From positions 1 to 64,000 of the forward strand of contig JANQTJ010000002.1 in the NCBI GenBank assembly GCA_030731745.1: 64,000 nucleotides of DNA, read 5' to 3'. Under the pieces are notes generated by a model. That model was not told where the DNA came from and searched no databases. It worked only from the letters and a program-made list of their open reading frames with translations. This DNA is from Flaviramulus sp. (lineage in GTDB: Bacteria; Bacteroidota; Bacteroidia; Flavobacteriales; Flavobacteriaceae). Numbering within the stretch: position 1 is the stretch's first letter; each line of letters opens with the position of its first letter. Below are positions 18,406-28,253 of the stretch, piece after piece. Position numbers and translations under genes: made by a program.

Positions 18406-19516
18406 ATGATTACATCAGATCAAATTAAAAACCTTAATACCCGCCTTGACAAACTTAGGCACTATCTTTGACATAGATGCCAAACTTATAGAAATACAAA
18501 ACGAAGAAGAACAAACCTTCGACCCCAATTTTTGGAATAATTCCAAACAAGCCGAATTGGTTATGAAATCTCTTAGAGAGAAAAAAAGTTGGGTTCAAGA
18601 TTATAAAAAATCAAAAACTTTAGTTGAAGATTTAGAAGTTGTTTATGAGTTTTTTAAAGAAGACGAAGCTAGTGCTGAAGATGTTCAAAACTCATTTGAG
18701 AATGCCATTAATATTATTGAAAAGTTAGAGTTTAAGAATATGCTTTCTGAAGAGGGAGATTCCTTAAGTGCAGTACTTCAAATTACTGCAGGTGCAGGCG
18801 GAACAGAAAGTTGTGATTGGGCTAGCATGCTTATGCGTATGTACTTAATGTATGCAGAAAAAAGTGGCTTTAAAGTAAAAGAGCTCAATTTTCAAGAGGG
18901 TGATGTAGCAGGTATAAAAACAGTGACTTTAGAGATTGAAGGCGATTTTGCTTTTGGTTGGTTAAAAGGTGAAAATGGCGTGCATCGCTTAGTAAGAATT
19001 TCCCCTTTTGATAGTAATGCAAAACGACACACTAGTTTTGCATCTGTTTATGTTTACCCACTTGTTGATGATACCATAGAAATTGAAATTAATCCTGCTG
19101 ATATTGAAATTACTACAGCACGATCAAGTGGTGCTGGTGGCCAAAATGTAAACAAAGTTGAAACTAAAGTACAACTAACGCATAAACCAACAGGTATTCA
19201 AATTCAATGCTCTGAAACGCGTTCGCAACACGATAACCGTTCTAGGGCTTTACAAATGCTTAAATCTCAATTGTATGAGATAGAATTGCAAAAACAGATG
19301 TCACAACGTGAAGATATTGAGGCTGGTAAAATGAAGATTGAATGGGGAAGTCAAATTAGAAATTATGTGATGCATCCTTATAAATTAATTAAAGACGTAA
19401 GAACCGGTCATGAAACCGGAAATGTAGATACTGTGATGGACGGAAATATTGATTCGTTTTTAAAATCATATCTGATGATAATGGGGCAAAAAACAGAAGA
19501 AAATAATCAACTATGA
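18406..19516 (+). CDS. prfB: Peptide chain release factor 2, read through a programmed +1 frameshift
   Basis: Release factor that reads UGA and UAA stops. The first segment starts at the ATG 18406 ([21 protein letters not shown]) and hits TGA at 18469-18471. Skipping one base there continues in frame as [15 protein letters not shown] to 19516, giving 369 residues, the usual length. The peptidyl-release motif GGQ is in [13 protein letters not shown], and the RF2 stop-recognition tripeptide SPF in [13 protein letters not shown] separates it from RF1 (PxT). The TTG-started frame from 18446 is not the real start, since it lacks the conserved N-terminus. The HAD phosphatase gene overlaps its end by 4 bases. 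Confidence 0.96.
18457..18472 (+). promoter_or_regulatory. Programmed +1 frameshift site of prfB
   Basis: AGGCACTATCTTTGAC: an AGG able to pair with 16S rRNA, 6 bases before the slippery CTT codon, followed by an in-frame TGA and C. This is the classic autoregulatory RF2 signal: low RF2 favours slippage past its own UGA. The Shine-Dalgarno-like part is shorter than the E. coli AGGGGG. Confidence 0.93.
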
Positions 19517-20130
19517 AAAAAATTAACACTATAATTTTTGATTTAGGTGGTGTTTTAATTGATTGGAACCCCGAATATGTTTTTAAAGGTATTTTTAACA
19601 ATGACCATAAAAAAATGCGGTCGTTTTTAGACAATATATGTACTAGTGATTGGAATGAAAATCAAGATGCTGGATACCCTATAAAACAAGGAACAGAAGA
19701 TTTAGTCTCTAAATTCCCAGAATATAAATTTGAAATTGAACAATTTTATAGTAGATGGGAAGAAATGATTGGTGGACCTATACAGGGCACTGTTAATATT
19801 TTAGATAGCTTGATAAAAAATGATGATTTCAAGGTTGTAGCATTAACAAATTGGAGTTCAGAAACATTTCCAATTGCATTAAAAATGTTTGAGTTTCTGA
19901 ATTGGTTTGATGGCATTGTGGTTTCTGGTGACGAAAAAACCAGAAAGCCTTTTAAAGAAATTTATGATATCTGTTTAAATAGATTCGATATTGTTGCAAA
20001 TCAAGCTATTTTTATTGATGATAATCTGAGAAATATCAAAGCTGCTAAAAAACTTGGAATAAATGGCATCCATTATGAAAATCCAAAGCAATTAAAAGTT
20101 GCTTTAAAAGCATTTAATATTAAAGTATAA
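19513..20130 (+). CDS. HAD superfamily phosphatase (subfamily IA)
   Basis: A 205-residue HAD hydrolase, probably acting on a small phosphorylated metabolite in the cytoplasm. Motif [12 protein letters not shown] is present, but the second position after the nucleophile Asp is Gly and the motif ends in D-W, as in YihX-type members. Motif II is VALTNWS, motif III the Lys in [10 protein letters not shown] and motif [12 protein letters not shown]. The helical cap lies between about 18 and 95. The start codon overlaps the prfB stop (ATGA) and the ArsC-like gene starts on its last base, so the three genes are probably one operon. Confidence 0.88.
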   Translation: MKKINTIIFDLGGVLIDWNPEYVFKGIFNNDHKKMRSFLDNICTSDWNENQDAGYPIKQGTEDLVSKFPEYKFEIEQFYSRWEEMIGGPIQGTVNILDSLIKNDDFKVVALTNWSSETFPIALKMFEFLNWFDGIVVSGDEKTRKPFKEIYDICLNRFDIVANQAIFIDDNLRNIKAAKKLGINGIHYENPKQLKVALKAFNIKV

Positions 20131-20471
20131 TGATAAAAATTTTTCATAATCCACGTTGTGCTAAATCAAGAGAAGGTTTAGAAATTTTAAAAAATTCTGG
20201 TAAACCGTTTGAGATAATAAAATATTTTGACGAAAAACTATCTCATCAAACAATAAAAAAAATAATTGACCTTTTAGGAATACATCCTATTGACCTAGTT
20301 AGAAAAAATGAATCAATTTGGAAAAATAATTTCAAAGGAAATTTATTAACAGATGATACCATTATTGAAGCTATGGTTAATAATCCTAAACTTATTGAAA
20401 GACCAATAGTTATCAATAAAAATAAGGCAGTAATAGGCAGACCTCCAGAATTCATTCTTAGCATTATTTAG
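20130..20471 (+). CDS. ArsC/Spx-family thioredoxin-fold protein (arsenate reductase-like)
   Basis: A 113-residue protein of the ArsC/Spx/YffB thioredoxin-fold family. The N-terminal IFHNPRCAKSREGLEIL carries the single active-site Cys (residue 9), followed by basic residues as in glutaredoxin-linked arsenate reductases. The C-terminal IERPIVINKNKAVIGRPPEFI matches the Arg triad region of ArsC. No arsenic efflux pump or ArsR lies nearby, so a general reductase or unknown role is equally possible. The ATG overlaps the last base of the HAD gene. Confidence 0.8.
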   Translation: MIKIFHNPRCAKSREGLEILKNSGKPFEIIKYFDEKLSHQTIKKIIDLLGIHPIDLVRKNESIWKNNFKGNLLTDDTIIEAMVNNPKLIERPIVINKNKAVIGRPPEFILSII

Positions 20472-20651
20472 TTTTGTTTAATTTTTTTAACTAATGATTT
20501 AACAAAATATTAACCCTAATAAACTTTTCATAATTATAATTTTGTTTCGAAATCAACCAGATTATTTAATCAACAATTAGTTTAACAAATTTTTAACTAG
20601 TACGATATTAAACAAAAAAAATAATTTCAAGTCCTACTACAAAACTATCCA

Positions 20652-23183
20652 ATGAAAAACCTAAAAATATTTTTATTATTATTTTTAATATTTATTTCAA
20701 TTCCTCTAAATGCCAAAACAGATAAAAATATAACTATTAAAGGGAAAGTTATCGATGCTGAAACTAAGCAACCTTTAGAATATGCAACTATTTCATTTTT
20801 CAGTTATTCTCAAGAAAAAATTGTTGATGGTATTATAACCAATATAAATGGAGATTTTAATATTAAACTTGAGGAAGATATATACGACATCAAAATCGAA
20901 TATATCTCATACAAAACCATTACACTTACAAATAAAAATATTACACAAAACTTAGATTTAGGAATTATTGAACTTGAATTAAATATTGAGTCTCTAGACG
21001 CTGTTGAAGTTGTAGCTGAACGCACTAGTGTTGAAATAAAACTCGATAAGAAAATTTATAATATAGGTAAAGATTTGACTACAGCTGGTGGTACAGTAAG
21101 TGATGCACTAAATAATGTGCCATCTGTATCGGTAGATATTGAGGGAGGTATAAGCTTAAGAGGCAATGAAAATGTTCGTATTTTAATTAATGGAAAACCC
21201 TCTGCTATGGCAGGTTTTGGTGATACAAATGTTTTAAGTCAGTTGCCAGCTGAAGCTATTGAACGTGTTGAAGTAATTACATCTCCTTCAGCTAGATATG
21301 ATGCTGAAGGTACTGCTGGTATTTTAAATATTATTTTAAGGCAAAAAGAAACCCTAGGTTTTAACGGATCAATAAACGCAACAGTTGGTAATCCTGATAA
21401 CTTAGGACTTTCTACTAATATAAATTACAGAACAGAAAAATTTAATTTATTTTCAAATGTTGGATTTAGATATTTTGATGCACCAAGAAATGATTTCAAC
21501 GATACTGAATATTTTGACAGATTAGTAAATGGTGTAGTCACAGAACCTGAATTCGAAAGAATTCGTGAAGATGAAGAAATAACACGATTGAATAGAGGTT
21601 ACAATGCTAGTTTTGGAATGGAATACTTCTTAACTAAAAAAACATCCGTCACTGGAAGTTTATTTTACAGATATGGTGATGATGAAGATTTAGGTATAAA
21701 TAATAGTGATAGATTTAATGGCGGAAGCATTATTGAGCAAACTCTTAGGAGTGAAAAACAAGATGAAAATGGTGGCAATTTTCAAGTATCGTTAAACTAT
21801 ATTACTAAGTTTAATGATGAAGGGCATGAATTGACTGCAGATTTTCAATTCGAAAATGGTTCTGAAGATCAGTTTACTGATATAAATGAAGATTTTATAA
21901 TTACAAACCAGATTAATCCAGAAGCTTTTCAACAAGAAAAAATATTTCAGGTACAAGACCAAAATGAATCGCTATTTCAAATAGATTATATTTTGCCTAT
22001 AGGAGAAAATGCTAGATTTGAAGCTGGTTACAGAGGCAATTTTGAAAATCAAATAAATGACTACACTTTAGAACAAGAAGACATAGGAACTGGTAATCTA
22101 TTTGTTAATGATACAATTTCTAACATTTTTGATTACACAGAAAACGTAAATGCACTTTATACCCAATACGGAACAAAATTTGGTAAATTCTCATTTCTTC
22201 TAGGCTTAAGATTAGAGAATACCCAACTGAAAGGTAAAATTGATTCAAGACTTGATGATGCTGAACTTGAAGCTTCGTTTGGTTTTCCAATTGATACAGA
22301 TTTCGATAATAATTACTTAGGGCTCTTCCCTACTCTAAATCTAATTTATAATCTAGGAGGCAGTGATAGTGACTCTGAAGAAAGTGTAACTTTCGGTTAT
22401 AACAGAAGGATAAACAGGCCAAGAGGATGGTTTGTAAACCCATTTCCTTCAAGATCTAGTAGAACTAATGTGTTTCAAGGAAATCCAAATCTTAGCCCTG
22501 CATTTTCTAGTGCTTTTGACATTGGATATTTAAAACGATGGGATAAATTAACTTTAACGACCTCTATTTATTATCAGCATGAAACGGATTCATTTGAGCG
22601 TGTTCAAGAAAATACTGGTTTACAAACAACTGATGGAATTGATATTATTAGAACAATTCCTGTTAATTTATCAACGAATGATAGAACAGGAGCGGAATTT
22701 GGAATACTTTATAATCCTGAAAAATGGCTACGATTAAATTCAAGTTTCAACTTTTTTCAATTTGAAACAAAAGGAGCGTTTAATGGTGTAGATTATAGTG
22801 CTAAAAATACAAGCTGGTTTGCTCGTTTTAGTAGTAAGATAACACTTCCATCAAATATTGATTGGCAAACTAACGCTTCATACACTGGTCCAAATCAAAA
22901 TGCACAAAGTGAGCAAAAAGGTATTTTCTCTATGGATTTAGCCTTTAGTAAAGAGGTTTTTGATAAACATTTAACCATATCTATTAATGCTCGAGATGTA
23001 TTTAACTCAAGAAAAAGAAGATCTTTAACTAACACTGAATTTTTCTCAAGATATAATGAATCGCAGTGGAGGCAGCGTCAAATTAATTTATCATTAATGT
23101 ATCGTTTCAACCAACAAAAACAAAAGAATCAAAACAGAAATTCAAATCCAAATAGAGATGATGACTTTGAATTTCAAGGTTAA
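20652..23183 (+). CDS. TonB-dependent receptor-like outer-membrane protein (beta-barrel family 3)
   Basis: An 843-residue outer-membrane protein with a signal peptide (to about residue 20), a carboxypeptidase-regulatory-like N-domain (about 27-115; ITIKGKVIDAETKQPLEYA), a plug (about 140-235; GGTVSDALNNVPSVSVDIEGGISLRG) and a long barrel typical of the Bacteroidota OMP_b-brl_3 group. It ends with an Asn/Gln/Lys-rich tail after the final strand instead of a terminal aromatic. The substrate cannot be told; there is no SusD partner, siderophore or heme gene nearby. It stands alone with a leader of about 180 bases and a strong terminator. A TAATTTTG at 20537-20544 may be its -7 element, but lacks a TTG upstream. 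Confidence 0.88.
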   Translation: MKNLKIFLLLFLIFISIPLNAKTDKNITIKGKVIDAETKQPLEYATISFFSYSQEKIVDGIITNINGDFNIKLEEDIYDIKIEYISYKTITLTNKNITQNLDLGIIELELNIESLDAVEVVAERTSVEIKLDKKIYNIGKDLTTAGGTVSDALNNVPSVSVDIEGGISLRGNENVRILINGKPSAMAGFGDTNVLSQLPAEAIERVEVITSPSARYDAEGTAGILNIILRQKETLGFNGSINATVGNPDNLGLSTNINYRTEKFNLFSNVGFRYFDAPRNDFNDTEYFDRLVNGVVTEPEFERIREDEEITRLNRGYNASFGMEYFLTKKTSVTGSLFYRYGDDEDLGINNSDRFNGGSIIEQTLRSEKQDENGGNFQVSLNYITKFNDEGHELTADFQFENGSEDQFTDINEDFIITNQINPEAFQQEKIFQVQDQNESLFQIDYILPIGENARFEAGYRGNFENQINDYTLEQEDIGTGNLFVNDTISNIFDYTENVNALYTQYGTKFGKFSFLLGLRLENTQLKGKIDSRLDDAELEASFGFPIDTDFDNNYLGLFPTLNLIYNLGGSDSDSEESVTFGYNRRINRPRGWFVNPFPSRSSRTNVFQGNPNLSPAFSSAFDIGYLKRWDKLTLTTSIYYQHETDSFERVQENTGLQTTDGIDIIRTIPVNLSTNDRTGAEFGILYNPEKWLRLNSSFNFFQFETKGAFNGVDYSAKNTSWFARFSSKITLPSNIDWQTNASYTGPNQNAQSEQKGIFSMDLAFSKEVFDKHLTISINARDVFNSRKRRSLTNTEFFSRYNESQWRQRQINLSLMYRFNQQKQKNQNRNSNPNRDDDFEFQG

Positions 23184-23207
23184 TAGTTAGACTGAAAAAT
23201 TACAAAT

Positions 23208-23245
23208 AAAAAAAGGAAGCTAAATTTATTAGCTTCCTTTTTTTT
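23208..23245. terminator. Terminator after the TonB receptor gene
   Basis: Arms GGAAGCTAA (23215-23223) and TTAGCTTCC (23229-23237) with a 5-base loop are flanked by an A7 run and a T8 run, so they can serve both the receptor gene and the convergent small gene at 23262. Confidence 0.9.
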
Positions 23246-23261
23246 ATATAAAGTTTATGTC

Positions 23262-23435
23262 TTAATCTTGACGCTTCGCTTTTCTTTCTTCTCTTATTTC
23301 TTTTAGTCTTTCGATTAAAGAACCTCCAATCCAATAAGGAATTACAAAAGTTAATAAAAATATCATTAACCAAAATCCAATTGTTAAAATGGTTAGAAAT
23401 GCTAAAAATCCTAAGTATTGATCAAATTCAAACAT
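23262..23435 (-). CDS. Small membrane protein, 57 residues
   Basis: An open frame of 57 codons from ATG 23435-23433 to TAA 23262: MFEFDQYLGFLAFLTILTIG, then a hydrophobic stretch to about residue 34, and a strongly basic C-terminal helix IERLKEIREERKAKRQD. One or two membrane helices followed by a charged cytoplasmic tail give it the look of a real protein. It sits alone in a 360-base gap, directly before the shared terminator. I know no named family and propose no function. Confidence 0.65.
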   Translation of the reverse strand: MFEFDQYLGFLAFLTILTIGFWLMIFLLTFVIPYWIGGSLIERLKEIREERKAKRQD

Positions 23436-23543
23436 AATTGTTGTCTATTTTTAAATATCAAACAAAGATAAGTTAAACTCTTTTTTTAAACAACACAAAA
23501 TTTATAATTATTAACATAGTTTTTAAGTTTTAAAAACTTAGTG

Positions 23544-24041
23544 TTAATCAATTAGTTTATAAGTAATTAAATCAGAACACTCGGATGTTCCTACTTTTCG
23601 GTAATAATCAATTCTTCTTTCATTACCATCATATTCTATAGTAAATGTGTTTTCACATATCAAGTTTAAAAACCTTCTTTGAGTTAATACTTCATTTAAA
23701 TTATGCCCAATATAATCAAAGTAATAAAGTCCTTCTTTAAGTTTTACCCAATTGCCATTTGCAACTGGTACATCTGCATAACGATCCACAAACGTTCCAT
23801 CTTCATTAAACTGAAGAATTATTCTTGAATCTTCTCTTCTGTTAGCATACCAAACATCTTTCAATGTCCATGTTGTTCCAGTCCATTTATCGATAATTGA
23901 CTCTAAATTTTCATTTCTATACATTTCCCATTCACCTAAAACTTCTATTATTTCTTGGTTTTCATTAACATCGTTACTTCCGCAGGATGAAAAATTAATA
24001 AAACTTAAAAGTACTATAACGGAAAGCAGATTATTTTTCAT
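23544..24041 (-). CDS. Lipocalin-like lipoprotein, hypothetical
   Basis: A 165-residue lipoprotein. The signal peptide ends in the lipobox FSSC with the lipidated Cys at residue 20, then an Asn/Glu-rich linker. The mature part (ILGEWEMYRNE-like start VLGEWEMYRNENLE, ILQFNEDGTFVDRY, GNWVKLKEGLYYFDY) resembles the lipocalin-like domain of Bacteroidota lipoproteins, in which W and DGT motifs recur. Three Cys residues follow in the mature part. Single-gene unit; function unknown. Confidence 0.65.
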   Translation of the reverse strand: MKNNLLSVIVLLSFINFSSCGSNDVNENQEIIEVLGEWEMYRNENLESIIDKWTGTTWTLKDVWYANRREDSRIILQFNEDGTFVDRYADVPVANGNWVKLKEGLYYFDYIGHNLNEVLTQRRFLNLICENTFTIEYDGNERRIDYYRKVGTSECSDLITYKLID

Positions 24042-24288
24042 TTTTTTTATTTTATTAAAATTGGTTATTTATTATTAAACAATTGAATTTTAAATTCTCC
24101 TGATAATAATTTAAAACACATTCCTATAATTTTACAAAAATAGACTATAAACAATTGATTTTAAATAATTTATAAAAATAACTTAAACATAATCTTTTTG
24201 TATAAAAACTAAAACTTAATAGTGAGAAAATTGAAAATAAAAGGCATTTTTTCATAAATTTACATTGTAATTTAAATCGTTATTTAGA

Positions 24289-25686
24289 ATGAGTTTTAGA
24301 ATAGAAAAAGACACCATGGGCGAGGTAAAAGTACCAGCTGATAAACTTTGGGGAGCTCAAACAGAACGCTCTAGAAATAATTTTAAAATAGGTCCAGTTG
24401 CTTCAATGCCACTAGAAATTATTTATGGTTTTGCATATCTTAAAAAGGCAGCTGCGTTTACAAATTGTGAACTGGGTGTTTTAACAATTGAAAAGCGCGA
24501 CCTAATAGCTACCGTTTGTGACGAAATTTTGGCTGGTGAACATAATGATCAATTTCCATTAGTTATTTGGCAAACTGGCTCTGGTACACAAAGTAACATG
24601 AATGTAAATGAAGTAATTGCTAATAGAGCACACCAAATTGCCGGAAAAGTTATAGGGGAAGGTGAAAAAACAATTCAACCAAATGACGATGTAAATAAAT
24701 CCCAATCATCAAACGATACCTTTCCTACCGGGATGCATATTGCTGCTTATAAAAAAATAGTTGAAATAACCCTACCTGGAGTTAAACAGTTGAGAAATAC
24801 TCTAAAGAAAAAGTCTGAAGCTTTTAAATCTGTTGTTAAAATTGGTAGAACTCACTTAATGGATGCTACGCCATTAACTTTAGGGCAAGAAATATCTGGA
24901 TATGTAGCTCAATTAGATCATGGCGTAAAAGCTTTAGAGAACACTTTACCACATTTAAGTGAATTAGCACTAGGAGGTACCGCTGTAGGTACTGGTTTAA
25001 ATACCCCAAAAGGTTACAGTAAACGTGTAGCTGAATATATTGCAAAATTTACTGATTTACCATTTGTAACAGCTCCAAATAAATTTGAAGCTTTAGCAGC
25101 ACACGATGCTTTGGTGGAAACACATGGAGCTTTAAAACAATTAGCTGTTTCACTAAATAAAATAGCTAACGATATAAGAATGATGGCATCTGGACCAAGA
25201 AGTGGTATTGGAGAAATTATTATTCCTGCAAATGAACCTGGTAGTTCTATAATGCCAGGAAAAGTAAACCCTACTCAATGCGAAGCTTTAACTATGGTAT
25301 GTGCGCAGGTTATTGGTAATGATGTTGCAGTTTCAGTCGGAGGTTTGCAGGGGCATTACGAGCTTAATGTTTTTAAACCGGTAATGGCTACAAATGTTTT
25401 ACAATCTGCACAGTTAATTGGTGATGCTTGTAAGAGTTTTGATGAGCATTGTGCCGTAGGTATTGAACCAAATTATGAAATCATAACAAAATTACTTAAC
25501 AATTCTTTGATGTTAGTTACAGCCCTAAATACAAAAATAGGCTATTACAAAGCTGCTGAAATAGCTAATACTGCACATAAAAATGGTACAACTCTAAAAG
25601 AAGAAGCTATAAATTTAGGTTATGTAACTGCAGTTGAATATGATGAATGGGTAAAACCTGAAGAAATGGTTGGTGGTTTAAAATAA
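24289..25686 (+). CDS. fumC: Class II fumarate hydratase
   Basis: Fumarase C converts fumarate to malate in the TCA cycle, in the cytoplasm. The 465-residue length is standard. Family motifs are seen in order: [37 protein letters not shown], the substrate loop [31 protein letters not shown] and the fumarase/aspartase signature [16 protein letters not shown]. It stands alone, with a 247-base leader and a hairpin terminator. Confidence 0.97.
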   Translation: MSFRIEKDTMGEVKVPADKLWGAQTERSRNNFKIGPVASMPLEIIYGFAYLKKAAAFTNCELGVLTIEKRDLIATVCDEILAGEHNDQFPLVIWQTGSGTQSNMNVNEVIANRAHQIAGKVIGEGEKTIQPNDDVNKSQSSNDTFPTGMHIAAYKKIVEITLPGVKQLRNTLKKKSEAFKSVVKIGRTHLMDATPLTLGQEISGYVAQLDHGVKALENTLPHLSELALGGTAVGTGLNTPKGYSKRVAEYIAKFTDLPFVTAPNKFEALAAHDALVETHGALKQLAVSLNKIANDIRMMASGPRSGIGEIIIPANEPGSSIMPGKVNPTQCEALTMVCAQVIGNDVAVSVGGLQGHYELNVFKPVMATNVLQSAQLIGDACKSFDEHCAVGIEPNYEIITKLLNNSLMLVTALNTKIGYYKAAEIANTAHKNGTTLKEEAINLGYVTAVEYDEWVKPEEMVGGLK

Positions 25687-25703
25687 ACTATAAATTTTAT
25701 CTT

Positions 25704-25737
25704 AAAAAAAACAGGTAAAAAAATTTACCTGTTTTTA
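25704..25737 (+). terminator. Terminator of fumC
   Basis: Arms ACAGGTAAA (25711-25719) and TTTACCTGT (25724-25732), preceded by A-rich and followed by T-rich sequence, 25 bases after the fumC stop. Confidence 0.85.
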
Positions 25738-25832
25738 TCTTTGGTTAGTTAGCTATTAATCCTATTTAAACAAATTAAAAGGGTATCTATAACAAATATA
25801 GAATTTGAAAGTTTATTAAAAATTAACAAATG

Positions 25833-26408
25833 TTAATCGCTATCTAATTTTTTTCTAATTCTACTTAATTGAACTGCAGTAATACCCAAATAAGAAGCAA
25901 TATGGTATTGTGGAATTAAATTATCTAAATCAGGAATTTGACTTTTTAATTCTAAGTATCTGTCCTTTGCATCTAGCGAAATTAATTCAACTAATCGCTT
26001 TTCATATTTTATATATATATATTCTAGAATACTTGAATACAATAAACTTAGCTCATGGCTTTTTTTACACATTTGCATTAGCTTATTAAAATCTATTTCA
26101 TATAACTTACAGCTTGTAAGGGTTTCAAAAACTAGATTTGAAGGTTTTTTAGTTATTAAAGCCGTTAACGACCCTAAAAAACTATTTGGTAAGTAAAAAT
26201 TTTTATTAAACTCCTTACCTGATTCAGTGCAAATATAACATCTAACTACCCCAGAAATAACAAAATAGACTTTAGTTGGCACTTCACCTAGCTTGACTAA
26301 TTGAATTCCGGATTCTATTTTTCTATAATCAGCAAGCTCAATAAGTTGATTAACCTTTTCATGTGAAAAGCCAGATAATAAATTCAATATTGAGTTGCTT
26401 TCTTTCAT
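25833..26408 (-). CDS. Crp/Fnr family transcriptional regulator
   Basis: A 191-residue regulator with a cyclic-nucleotide-binding-like beta-roll (about 20-120; GIQLVKLGEVPTKVYFVISG) and a short C-terminal helix-turn-helix (YHIASYLGITAVQLSRIRKKL). It lacks the full cAMP phosphate-binding RxE cassette (GSL followed by TALITKKPS), as is common in Bacteroidota members, so the ligand is unknown. The gene starts 5 bases after the racemase stop and is probably co-transcribed with it; it may control that operon. Confidence 0.85.
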   Translation of the reverse strand: MKESNSILNLLSGFSHEKVNQLIELADYRKIESGIQLVKLGEVPTKVYFVISGVVRCYICTESGKEFNKNFYLPNSFLGSLTALITKKPSNLVFETLTSCKLYEIDFNKLMQMCKKSHELSLLYSSILEYIYIKYEKRLVELISLDAKDRYLELKSQIPDLDNLIPQYHIASYLGITAVQLSRIRKKLDSD

Positions 26409-26413
26409 TAAAT

Positions 26414-27106
26414 TTATTTAATTATGGAAAAATTAAATGCTTTATTAGCATGTATGGTAGTTGTATCAAAAGATGGTACTAATAAATCTTCTTGTTTTAT
26501 TAAAAGAGGTATTTCTGTACAACCTAAAATTACAGCTTCACAACCATTTTCTACTAATTTATCTATTATTTGCAAATAAACTTGTTTAGATGTATCATTT
26601 AAGATGCCTTTCGATAATTCTTTATAAATAATATCATGAACCATATTTCTATCTTCAACATTTGGAACCAAAGTTGTAATACCGTAAGATTTTAAAATAT
26701 CAATATAAAAATCTTTTTCCATAGTATATTTAGTTCCTAAAAGAGCTACTTTTTTAATATTCTTTTCAATAATTTTTTCAGCAGTAGCTTCTGCAATATG
26801 AATCACGGGGATGTTAACACAGTCTCTAACAGCATCAATAGTTAAATGCATCGTATTTGCACAAATTAAAATACAATCTGCTCCAGCTAACTCTAAACTT
26901 TTTCCAGAAATCGCCATTAAATCATTTAATTTATCCCATCTATTTTGATGTTGTAAATTAGATATTTCAGCAAAGTCAACCGAATTAATAATAACTTTAG
27001 AAGAGTGATTTTCACCAAAATAATCGCTAGCTAATCTATTCAAAACCTCATAATACATAACTGTAGATTGAGGAGTGATTCCACCAATTAAACCAATTGT
27101 TTTCAT
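26414..27106 (-). CDS. Aspartate/glutamate racemase family protein
   Basis: A 230-residue PLP-independent racemase. The two catalytic cysteines are visible in ILICANTMHLT (first half) and VILGCTEIPLLI (second half), and the N-terminus KTIGLIGGITPQSTVMYYE is typical of the YgeA/RacX amino-acid racemase branch. It therefore probably interconverts L- and D-forms of an amino acid (Asp, Glu or a broad range) in the cytoplasm, but which one is uncertain. First gene of a two-gene unit with the Crp/Fnr-like regulator. Confidence 0.85.
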   Translation of the reverse strand: MKTIGLIGGITPQSTVMYYEVLNRLASDYFGENHSSKVIINSVDFAEISNLQHQNRWDKLNDLMAISGKSLELAGADCILICANTMHLTIDAVRDCVNIPVIHIAEATAEKIIEKNIKKVALLGTKYTMEKDFYIDILKSYGITTLVPNVEDRNMVHDIIYKELSKGILNDTSKQVYLQIIDKLVENGCEAVILGCTEIPLLIKQEDLLVPSFDTTTIHANKAFNFSIIK

Positions 27107-27209
27107 TGCTTTAAATTTTAACTAAATTATGGCTAAATTTTATAAAAGAAACTTAATAATATTAATAATATTGATAAAAAAATTTTATAATCAATTCTAT
27201 AAGAATAAA

Positions 27210-27238
27210 AAACCTCAAACGTTGAGTTTGAGGTTTTA
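27210..27238 (-). terminator. Terminator of the coiled-coil membrane protein gene
   Basis: Perfect 12-base arms AAAACCTCAAAC (27210-27221) and GTTTGAGGTTTT (27227-27238) with a 5-base loop, 20 bases past the stop at 27259. The U-tract on the minus strand is TTTTTTATTC. Confidence 0.85.
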
Positions 27239-27258
27239 AATTTAAAATTATATAATAT

Positions 27259-28137
27259 TTATTTTAAAGTAAATTCAGAAGTTGCAACTAAATCTTTTTC
27301 ATTAAATACATTTACAATATAACGTCCTGAGGCAAAATCACCTGATGATGTTATAAACTCGCAGATGTTTAAGTTGGCATTCTCGTAATTAAACTTACTA
27401 ATTAAGCTATAGTTTAAAGTTTTTTCTCCAAAAGAAACTTGCTCATTTAATCCTAAAGTATTGTTTTTTGAATCGATAACTTGTACATATAATTCTTGCT
27501 CTCCTGCTTGAATTAATTTGTTTTTAGCTACAATAAAACATACTCTAATTTTGTCACTTCTGCTAGCTCTTTCAGTAGGTATTACTTTACCAGACGTTCT
27601 CACAATAACTCCGGAAGCTTTTAAATCTACAGCCGATAATACGGATGCATTTGAAACTACTTCTGCTAAAGCATTATTTTGAACTAATAAAGAATCTGTA
27701 AAAATAGTTCGCTCTTCTAAACGAACTCGAGTACTATCTAAAGATGTTGCCAAATAAGAATTCTCAACTCTTAAAGAATCATTCTGAGCTAATAAAACAT
27801 CCATTTCTTTTTGTAATGAAGCATATTTTTGTTTGTATCTCCATAAACTTTTCACATTAGTTTCTGAAATTTTTAATGAGTCAATCAATCCTTGAATACG
27901 CGCTCTAGCTTCAATTAAATTATTATTGGCAACTTCGTTTTCACCTATAGCCTCATCATATTGTTTAGCCATAGCATTTAAATCATTCATTACTAACTGT
28001 TTTTGTTCAGTTAAATCATTTTCTACTTTCTTACTAGAAGAGTATAAATTCATGGTATAAAAACCAGTTGCTAAAAATAAAACTACTGCAATACCTAGTG
28101 CTACTTTAAGTCCCATACTACTTTTGTTGTTTTCCAT
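27259..28137 (-). CDS. Membrane-anchored coiled-coil protein, hypothetical
   Basis: A 292-residue protein with one N-terminal membrane helix (about 9-30), a long coiled coil (about 33-165) rich in Gln, Leu, Glu and Asn, and a C-terminal beta-rich domain (about 175-292). Its layout is widespread in Flavobacteriaceae, where it is often misnamed a chromosome-partitioning protein. I see no nucleotide-binding motif that would support that. It probably faces the periplasm with its coiled coil. Single-gene unit, divergent from the formimidoylglutamase gene. Confidence 0.7.
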   Translation of the reverse strand: MENNKSSMGLKVALGIAVVLFLATGFYTMNLYSSSKKVENDLTEQKQLVMNDLNAMAKQYDEAIGENEVANNNLIEARARIQGLIDSLKISETNVKSLWRYKQKYASLQKEMDVLLAQNDSLRVENSYLATSLDSTRVRLEERTIFTDSLLVQNNALAEVVSNASVLSAVDLKASGVIVRTSGKVIPTERASRSDKIRVCFIVAKNKLIQAGEQELYVQVIDSKNNTLGLNEQVSFGEKTLNYSLISKFNYENANLNICEFITSSGDFASGRYIVNVFNEKDLVATSEFTLK

Positions 28138-28253
28138 AATTACTTGTTTTTTGAGTTTTTAAATTTAAATCTTGTTTTTTGTTATTATATTTATTTTGAT
28201 AATTATGAGTAAATAATAGTGTACTTTTAATTTCCAAAATTCAACTACTCATT

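Noticed and set aside
18446-18470. TTG-started prfB frame beginning MTNLGTIFD
   Set aside because: The upstream frame from ATG 18406 and the CTT-TGA-C frameshift signal explain the true N-terminus.
20130-20471. Arsenic resistance operon
   Set aside because: A lone ArsC-like gene without ArsR, pump or other ars genes, in an operon with prfB and a HAD phosphatase.
27259-28137. Chromosome-partitioning ParA protein
   Set aside because: No nucleotide-binding motif; membrane helix plus coiled coil and beta-rich domain instead.
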